Assembly: GCF_001613325.1 (NCBI RefSeq)
Contig: NZ_BDCD01000011.1
Location: forward strand, 62,001-126,000
Length of the DNA: 64,000 nt
DNA from: Nocardia yamanashiensis NBRC 100130
Lineage (GTDB): Bacteria; Actinomycetota; Actinomycetes; Mycobacteriales; Mycobacteriaceae
Direction of reading: 5' to 3'
Made by a program: the position numbers and the translations under genes. Under the pieces are notes generated by a model. It was not told the DNA's origin. It saw only the letters and a program-made list of their open reading frames with translations, and made no database searches. Of the stretch, positions 59,356 to 64,000 are shown one piece after another (position 1 is the stretch's first letter; each line of letters opens with the position of its first letter).

Positions 59356-60321
59356 ATGTCCGGAAACCCGCACGGCATCTCGCTCGAACCGGCGGCGCAG
59401 GAGTTCGTCGACGCCACCTCGCAGCCGCCGTTCCTGTACCAGCTGCCGCCCGAGGAGGGCCGCAAAGCCGTTGACTCGGTGCAGGATTCGCCCATCTTCA
59501 AGCCGGAGATCGACGAGGAGTGGATCACCGTCGAGGGCGGGCCGACCGGGTCGGTGCGGGCGCGCATCGTCAAGCCGCTGGGCGTCACCGAGCCGCTGCC
59601 GGTGATCGTGTACACGCACGGCGCGGGCTGGGTGTTCGGCGACGCGCACACCCACGATCGGCTGGTGCGGGATCTCGCGATCGGCGCGCACGCGGCCGCT
59701 GTGTTCCCCGAATACGATCGCTCGCCGGACGTGCGGTACCCGGTCGCGAACGAGCAGTCGTACCGGGTCGCCCAGTGGGTCACCACCGAGGGCGCGAGCA
59801 GGGGCCTCGACGCCGCTCGCCTGGCCGTCGCGGGTGACTCGGTCGGAGGCAATATGGCGATCGCGCTGACGTTGATGGCCAAGGAACGCGGCGACGTGTC
59901 CTTCGCCCAGCAGGTGCTGTTCTACCCGGTCACCGACGCCAACTTCGACACCGGCTCCTATGAGCGGTTCGCCGAAGGCTACTTCCTCACCCGCGACGGC
60001 ATGCGCTGGTTCTGGGACCAGTACACCACCAGCCCCGAGGACCGCGCCCGCATCACCGTCTCGCCCCTGCGCGCCAGCACCGACCAGCTCACCGGCTTGC
60101 CGCCCGCCCTGGTCATCACCGCCGAAGCCGACGTCCTGCGCGACGAGGGCGAAGCCTTCGCCGCCAAGCTCCGCACCGCCGGCGTGCCGGTGACGGCCGT
60201 CCGCTACGGCGGCATCGTGCACGACTTCGTAATGGTCAACGCCCTGCACGACACCCATGCCGCGAAAGCCGCTGTCGCCCAGGCGGTCGCGACGCTGCGG
60301 GCGGCGTTGCACCCGGCCTGA
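59356..60321 (+). CDS. HSL-family esterase/lipase
   Basis: 321 residues, hormone-sensitive-lipase group. The oxyanion motif HGAG (for HGGG) is in YTHGAGWVFGD, the nucleophile is in GDSVGGNMA (GDSAGG group), the catalytic Asp in EADVLRDEGEAFA, and the His in GGIVHDFVM. Expected to cleave short-chain esters. A 50-residue N-terminal cap is normal for the family. ATG 59356 with GAGAGAAAGG upstream; 48 nt after copy 1, so probably co-transcribed. Confidence 0.92.
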   Translation: MSGNPHGISLEPAAQEFVDATSQPPFLYQLPPEEGRKAVDSVQDSPIFKPEIDEEWITVEGGPTGSVRARIVKPLGVTEPLPVIVYTHGAGWVFGDAHTHDRLVRDLAIGAHAAAVFPEYDRSPDVRYPVANEQSYRVAQWVTTEGASRGLDAARLAVAGDSVGGNMAIALTLMAKERGDVSFAQQVLFYPVTDANFDTGSYERFAEGYFLTRDGMRWFWDQYTTSPEDRARITVSPLRASTDQLTGLPPALVITAEADVLRDEGEAFAAKLRTAGVPVTAVRYGGIVHDFVMVNALHDTHAAKAAVAQAVATLRAALHPA

Positions 60322-60391
60322 CAGCTTCCGGCCCGCAGCCGTGCGGTCGGTAGCAGTCCATCTCGCCCACATCTTCTTAGGAGCTATCCGC

Positions 60392-61102
60392 ATGACCACT
60401 CCCACTGTCGTTCTGGTGCACGGCGCTTTCGCCGATTCGTCCAGCTGGAACGGTGTTGTCGAAAAGCTCACCGCGGCGGGCGTGCCCGTGCTCGCCGCCG
60501 CCAATCCGTTGCGGAGCCTCAGCGGCGACGCCGCCTACATCGCCTCGGTGCTCGATAGTGTCGAGGGGCCGGTGGTGCTGGCCGGGCATTCGTACGGCGG
60601 CAGCGTGATCAGCGTTGCGGCGCAGGGTAAGACGAATGTCTCGGCGCTGGTTTACATCGCGGCGTTCATTCCCGAGATCGGGGAGAGCGCGCTGGCGTTG
60701 ACCGACAAGTTCCCGGGGTCCACCCTCGGTCCGACCACCCGGCCCGCGACCTATCCGCTGGCCGATGGGAGCGAAGGCACCGAGCTGTACATCCGGCAGG
60801 ACGAATTCCCGGGGCAGTTCGCCGCCGATGTGCCGGCTCCGGCTGTCACGGCGATGGCGGTGACGCAGCGTCCGGTGGCGCTGGCCGCCCTGCAGGAACC
60901 GGCTGCCGCCGCGGCCTGGACGAGCATTCCGGCATACGCGCTGCTCACCACCGACGACAAGAACATTCCGATCGAGGCCCAGCGTTTCATGGCCGCCCGC
61001 GCCAATGCGGACAGCACCGAAATCGCGGCTTCGCATGCGGTTTCGGTGTCCCGGCCGGACGCGGTGGCCGAGCTGATCCTGGCGGCGGTGCGCAAGGCGT
61101 AG
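60392..61102 (+). CDS. Alpha/beta hydrolase, copy 2
   Basis: 236 residues, the paralogue of the gene at 58594: LVHGAFADSSSW and GHSYGGSVISV, with a related cap (ALVYIAAFIPEIGESALALTDKFPGS) and a C-terminal SHAVSVSRPDAVAELI bearing the likely catalytic His. ATG 60392 follows AGGAG (60379-60383). The two copies are perhaps 45-50 percent identical by eye, suggesting an old duplication within the cluster. Confidence 0.9.
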   Translation: MTTPTVVLVHGAFADSSSWNGVVEKLTAAGVPVLAAANPLRSLSGDAAYIASVLDSVEGPVVLAGHSYGGSVISVAAQGKTNVSALVYIAAFIPEIGESALALTDKFPGSTLGPTTRPATYPLADGSEGTELYIRQDEFPGQFAADVPAPAVTAMAVTQRPVALAALQEPAAAAAWTSIPAYALLTTDDKNIPIEAQRFMAARANADSTEIAASHAVSVSRPDAVAELILAAVRKA

Positions 61103-61151
61103 CGGGTCGCTCGGCGTGGCGGATCGGCCACGGGGAGACCGCCCGGCTGGC

Positions 61152-61157
61152 TAAGGT
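61152..61157 (+). promoter_or_regulatory. Candidate -10 box, leaderless
   Basis: TAAGGT lies 6 nt before ATG 61164. Confidence 0.48.
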
Positions 61158-61163
61158 GCGGTC

Positions 61164-61976
61164 ATGCACACCGTCGCAGTCCTCGCCCTGGACCGCGTGA
61201 ATCCGTTCGATTTGTCCACGCCGATCGAGGTGTTCAGCCGGATCCGGTTGCCCGACGGCCACGCCGGATACCGGGTCCGGCTGTGCGGGGAGCGCCCGCT
61301 CGTCGAGGCGGGGCTGCTCACGCTGCGGGTGCCGTGGGGGTTGAACGGGCTGGACGCGGCCCACACCGTGGTCGTGCCGGGCACCGCCGATCCGCTCAGC
61401 CCGCTGCCGCCCAAGGTGGGCGAGGCGCTGCTGGCGGCGGCCGAGGACGGAATCCGGTTGGCCGCCATCGGTTCCGGGGTGTTCCAGCTGGCCGCGACGG
61501 GGCTGCTGGACGGCCGGCGGGCGACCACGCACTGGTCGCTGGCCGAACTGCTGGCCGCCACTTATCCGCGGGTGCAGGTGGACGCGTCGGCGCTGCATAT
61601 CGAAGAGGACCGGCTGTTCACCTGCGCAGGATCGGCGGCAGGGCTGGATCTGTGCCTGAAACTGGTGGCGCGCGATTACGGTTCGGAGGTCGCGCTGGAG
61701 GCCGCGCGGGCGGCGGTCATGCCGCTGGAACGTGAAGGCGGACAGGCGCAGTACGCGGCGGCGGAGATGCCGCCGGATATCCGGCGGGCGCAACTGCTGC
61801 TGGAGACCACCGACGACACGGTGGAACGCATTGCCGCCGCAACGGGTTTCGGGTCACCAGCTGTTTTCCGGGACCGTTTCAAGCGCGCCGTCGGCCTCGG
61901 CCCCGCCGGATATCGCCGCGCTTTCCGCCGGGTCGCGGTCGGCGAAGACGACGGTGTAGCGCCAGATGGGCAGTAG
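61164..61976 (+). CDS. GlxA-like regulator lacking its first HTH
   Basis: 270 residues. The DJ-1/PfpI-like domain is complete (VAVLALDRVNPFDLSTPIEVFSRIRL, ... IGSGVFQLAATGLLDGRRATTHW), though the usual CS/CT nucleophile elbow reads GSG. The C-terminal AraC part is short: after GGQAQYAAAEMPPDIRRAQLLLETTDDTVERIA comes only the second HTH (AATGFGSPAVFRDRFKRAVGLGPAGYRRAFR). About 50-60 residues carrying the first HTH are missing relative to its neighbour at 57469 (339 residues), in frame. DNA binding may be weakened. The last 123 nt overlap the convergent cobW gene. Confidence 0.85.
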   Translation: MHTVAVLALDRVNPFDLSTPIEVFSRIRLPDGHAGYRVRLCGERPLVEAGLLTLRVPWGLNGLDAAHTVVVPGTADPLSPLPPKVGEALLAAAEDGIRLAAIGSGVFQLAATGLLDGRRATTHWSLAELLAATYPRVQVDASALHIEEDRLFTCAGSAAGLDLCLKLVARDYGSEVALEAARAAVMPLEREGGQAQYAAAEMPPDIRRAQLLLETTDDTVERIAAATGFGSPAVFRDRFKRAVGLGPAGYRRAFRRVAVGEDDGVAPDGQ

Positions 61977-63005
61977 GGCGTGATCGTCCAGCGGCGTGGG
62001 CGCGTCGTGCACGGTGGCCTGGAGCCGCGCGCGCACCTGCTCGGTGTCCAGGCCCGCGCCGATCAGCACCAGGTTGCTCTCTCGCGGTTCGTTGCGTGAC
62101 CAGGCCGTGGGTTCGATGGTGAGGTGGCGGCCGACCATGTGCAGCACGAACTTTCGCGGATCGGTCGGCACCGCGAACGCCAGTACGCCCTTCGCGCGGA
62201 ACAGGCCCGCCGGCGGATCCTCCAGGTAGGCGATGAGCGAGCGCGGGTTCAGATCGACGGCGCTGGTGAAGGACACCGTGTCGTAGCCGTCGTGCAGATG
62301 CCGGTGTTCGCCGCAGTCGCAGTCGTCGTGATGGTGATGCTCGTCCTCGGTCTCCGGCTCGCCGAAGAGCAGATCGTCGAAGCTGAGCTGGTCGCCGTCG
62401 TCGGGTTTCTCGACCTCCGGGATATCGAACAGCAGACCGGGATCGACGCGCCCGTGGCTGGTCGGATACACCGGCACCTGCCCGACCAGTTCGCTGATCT
62501 CCGCCCGCAAGGCTTCGAGGGCTGCGGCTTCCACCCGGTCCGCCTTGTTCAGCACCACCAGATCGGCCATCCGCAAATGACTCGCGAGCTCGGGATGCTG
62601 CACCCGGCTCTGCGGGAAATGCTCCGCGTCCACCACTTCGACCAGCCCGCCGTACCGGATCCGCGGATTGTCGCTCTGCGCGATCATCCGAATCAGATTC
62701 CGCGGCTCCGCCAGCCCACTGGCCTCCACCACGATCACATCGATCCGCTGCTTCGGATGCGCCAGCTTGTCGAACAATTCGTCCAGCTCACTGACGTCCA
62801 CCGCACAGCACACACACCCGTTGCCCAGCGACACCATGGCATCGACCTGCCCCGCCACCAGCATGGCGTCGATATTCACCGCCCCGAAGTCATTGACCAC
62901 CACCCCGATCCGCGCATTGCGATCACGCAGCAGCCGATTGAGCATCGTCGTCTTCCCGGCTCCGAGGAAACCGGCCACGACCAGGACAGGAATGCGCCGA
63001 CTCAC
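61854..63005 (-). CDS. CobW/COG0523 GTPase (metallochaperone)
   Basis: 383 residues. P-loop VVAGFLGAGKTTMLNRLL, the metal-site GCVCCAV (CxCC), NKAD G4 and a His/Asp/Cys-rich insert (EHHHHDDCDCGEHRHLHDGYD, about 230-250), all hallmarks of COG0523 metal-transfer GTPases, for zinc, cobalt or nitrile-hydratase maturation. The C-terminal CobW_C domain ends WRYTVVFADRDP and then an extra 30 residues encoded opposite the GlxA-like gene. GTG 63005 is selected because a minus-strand TACCCT box (63013-63018) lies 7 nt upstream. No Zur-like palindrome was found upstream. Confidence 0.93.
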   Translation of the reverse strand: MSRRIPVLVVAGFLGAGKTTMLNRLLRDRNARIGVVVNDFGAVNIDAMLVAGQVDAMVSLGNGCVCCAVDVSELDELFDKLAHPKQRIDVIVVEASGLAEPRNLIRMIAQSDNPRIRYGGLVEVVDAEHFPQSRVQHPELASHLRMADLVVLNKADRVEAAALEALRAEISELVGQVPVYPTSHGRVDPGLLFDIPEVEKPDDGDQLSFDDLLFGEPETEDEHHHHDDCDCGEHRHLHDGYDTVSFTSAVDLNPRSLIAYLEDPPAGLFRAKGVLAFAVPTDPRKFVLHMVGRHLTIEPTAWSRNEPRESNLVLIGAGLDTEQVRARLQATVHDAPTPLDDHALLPIWRYTVVFADRDPAESAAISGGAEADGALETVPENSW

Positions 63006-63124
63006 GCGCACCAGGGTACCGACCCCCACCGACCGCCCGCGCCGGCACCGCTACCCGCACTGTTTCCTGGTGTAGCGGAAATGCGTCGCCTGCAGCATGA
63101 ACGAAACTCGGCGGAAATACCCGC

Positions 63125-63149
63125 GTCCTACTGTGACCGGCAGTAGGAC
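63125..63149. repeat. Perfect 9-bp inverted repeat
   Basis: GTCCTACTG (63125-63133) and CAGTAGGAC (63141-63149), 7-nt spacer. Its right arm shares GGAC with a second repeat, GGACGGC (63146-63152) with GCCGTCC (63161-63167), so the two hairpins cannot form together. As DNA it resembles an operator; as RNA a switch. Confidence 0.55.
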
Positions 63150-63283
63150 GGCGGCTGCCTGCCGTCCGACGGCGGTGAGCCGCGACGGCGACTGCGCGAT
63201 TCACGGCGGACGACGGTAGGCGTCGTGGCGGACTGCCGCAATCGTCGCCGGGGCTCGCGGTTCGAGGTCGTGGTGGTAGCGGC

Positions 63284-63327
63284 CGTGGCGGGTAGCAGTG
63301 CGAGTCGTGGCGGGTGGCAGTGCGAGT
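63284..63327. repeat. 22-bp tandem direct repeat
   Basis: Two adjacent 22-bp units (63284-63305, 63306-63327) that begin CGTGGCGGGT and end GCAGTGCGAGT, differing at one base. They lie 40-83 nt upstream of the pucR-like gene and could be binding sites for a regulator. Confidence 0.6.
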
Positions 63328-63366
63328 CGCGACGGCTCTTAGCGGACGAGTTGACGGAGGTGCGCC

Positions 63367-64000
63367 GTGCGGGTGCGGGACATACTCGGCGCGCCGCAAT
63401 TGCGTATGCGGTTGCTGCACGGCGATGCTGAAGCATTGGACCGACCGGTCGTTCGAGTCTGTGCGACCGATATGCCTGATCCCCGGCCTTTTGTGACCCC
63501 GGGTGCGCTGGTCTGCACGGGCTTGGTGTGGCGCAAGGATTCCGGTGATTCCGATCGTTATATCGGCCAATTGGCTGGGGCCGGTGTCGCTGGGGTTGTG
63601 GCTGGTCAAGCGCTGCACGGGCATGTGCCCGAGGATGTGGTGACCGCTTGCGAGAAGCACGGCCTGCCGCTGCTGTCCGCCCCGCAGAGCATGCCCTTCA
63701 GTCGCATCATCGAACATCTCGCCGACCAGGCCGCCGAACAACGCTGGCAGCGCGTGCAGAGCCGCGCCGACCGCCAGCGCCGCATGCTCGCAGCCGTCGC
63801 GGCCGGCAAGACCATCGACGACATCCTCGCCGAAATCGCCGCCGAACAAGACATTTCCGCCTGGCTGATCACCGCCACCGGCAGCGTGATCGCCGGCACC
63901 GCGCCCCTGTCCGACGCCGATCTGAACCACGCGGTCATCACCGCCGCTACCGCCCCTCGCCTGCCCGCCGTGACCACCGGCGCGATGCGCGTCCTGCAAG
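63367..64000 (+). CDS. PucR-family transcriptional regulator, 5' part (cut by window end)
   Basis: Open to the window end (211 codons, no stop). VRVRDILGAPQLRMRLLHGDAEALDRPVVRVCATDMPDP and VTPGALVCTGLVWRKD and GQLAGAGVAGVVAGQALHGHVPEDVVTACEKHGLPLL match the N-terminal PucR domain. The helical segment HLADQAAEQRWQRVQSRADRQRRMLAAVAAGKTIDDILAEIAAEQDISAWLITATGSVIAG leads into a GAF-like region. The C-terminal HTH_30 would lie beyond the window. PucR regulators usually activate catabolic genes such as purine use. GTG 63367 with GGAGG 6 nt upstream; GTG 63373 is possible. Confidence 0.85.
   Translation, partial: MRVRDILGAPQLRMRLLHGDAEALDRPVVRVCATDMPDPRPFVTPGALVCTGLVWRKDSGDSDRYIGQLAGAGVAGVVAGQALHGHVPEDVVTACEKHGLPLLSAPQSMPFSRIIEHLADQAAEQRWQRVQSRADRQRRMLAAVAAGKTIDDILAEIAAEQDISAWLITATGSVIAGTAPLSDADLNHAVITAATAPRLPAVTTGAMRVLQ

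Larger units (their letters stand above)
63006..63366. other. 361-nt divergent gap between cobW and pucR-like genes
   Basis: No gene is evident. It contains the cobW box at 63013-63018, two mutually exclusive inverted repeats (63125-63149 and 63146-63167), a 22-bp tandem repeat (63284-63327) and the pucR-like ribosome site GGAGG (63356-63360). Recurring GACGGC and GCGAGTCG motifs make the stretch unusually repetitive. Confidence 0.6.

Noticed and set aside
63006..63366. Zur operator upstream of the CobW-type gene
   Set aside because: No AT-centred palindrome of the actinobacterial Zur type was found; the inverted repeats present are GC-balanced and unrelated.
1..64000. tRNA, rRNA, CRISPR arrays, complete insertion sequences or prophage
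   Set aside because: Intergenic gaps were scanned by eye and none showed a cloverleaf, regular spacer array, transposase or phage gene. Small or degenerate cases could be missed.

Overview
The window is high-GC actinobacterial chromosome. Between about 23.9 and 55.9 kb it follows the gene order of the Mycobacterium tuberculosis segment Rv2421c to Rv2397c (nadD, rsfS, gpgP, octT, degV, comEA, comEC, holA, rpsT, ATP-grasp/alpha-E/transglutaminase trio, pemK-like, lepA, GH15 trehalase, subI-cysTWA). Together with the LGFP-repeat protein, paired CYP105-like P450s, catabolic oxygenases and F420-type domains, this points to the Mycobacteriales. Nocardia is the most likely genus and Rhodococcus or Gordonia are possible; this is inferred from gene content and base composition.

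Layout. (1) 0-4.4 kb: an aromatic or steroid-type catabolic operon (ferredoxin reductase, extradiol dioxygenase, luciferase-like monooxygenase, zinc alcohol dehydrogenase). (2) 4.4-13.4 kb: accessory redox and transport genes, including an OYE fused to a deazaflavin-reductase-like domain, a TetR gene with two operator-like palindromes, two SDRs lacking canonical catalytic residues next to a PadR gene with a matching ATGT-N8-ACAT operator, and a DHA2 exporter-GNAT-ribokinase operon. (3) 13.4-17.2 kb: proA and a MoxR/VWA pair. (4) 17.2-23.7 kb: two tandem P450s with duplicated upstream regions, one with a 3Fe-4S ferredoxin, and a translationally coupled three-gene envelope operon of unknown function. 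(5) 23.9-56 kb: the conserved core, with local insertions. These are a tryptophanyl-tRNA synthetase behind a Trp-Trp leader peptide, a large low-complexity protein coupled to a dynamin-like protein whose P-loop lysine is methionine, and a protein kinase coupled to an M48 protease. The sulfate transporter operon follows a leaderless Cys-containing leader peptide. (6) 56-64 kb: accessory regulators and hydrolases, a GlxA-like regulator lacking its first HTH, a CobW-type metallochaperone GTPase and the start of a PucR regulator cut by the window end.

Regulation. Many genes start 6-8 nt after a TANNNT box, which suggests widespread leaderless transcription and helps choose starts for comEA, holA, cobW and both leader peptides. 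ATGA or GTGA overlaps tie most operons together. No rRNA, tRNA, CRISPR array, complete IS element or prophage was seen. The least explained pieces are the envelope operon (20.4-23.7 kb), the dynamin-like pair (41.7-46.4 kb) and the repeat-bearing intergenic stretch with its own terminator at 41.2-41.5 kb.
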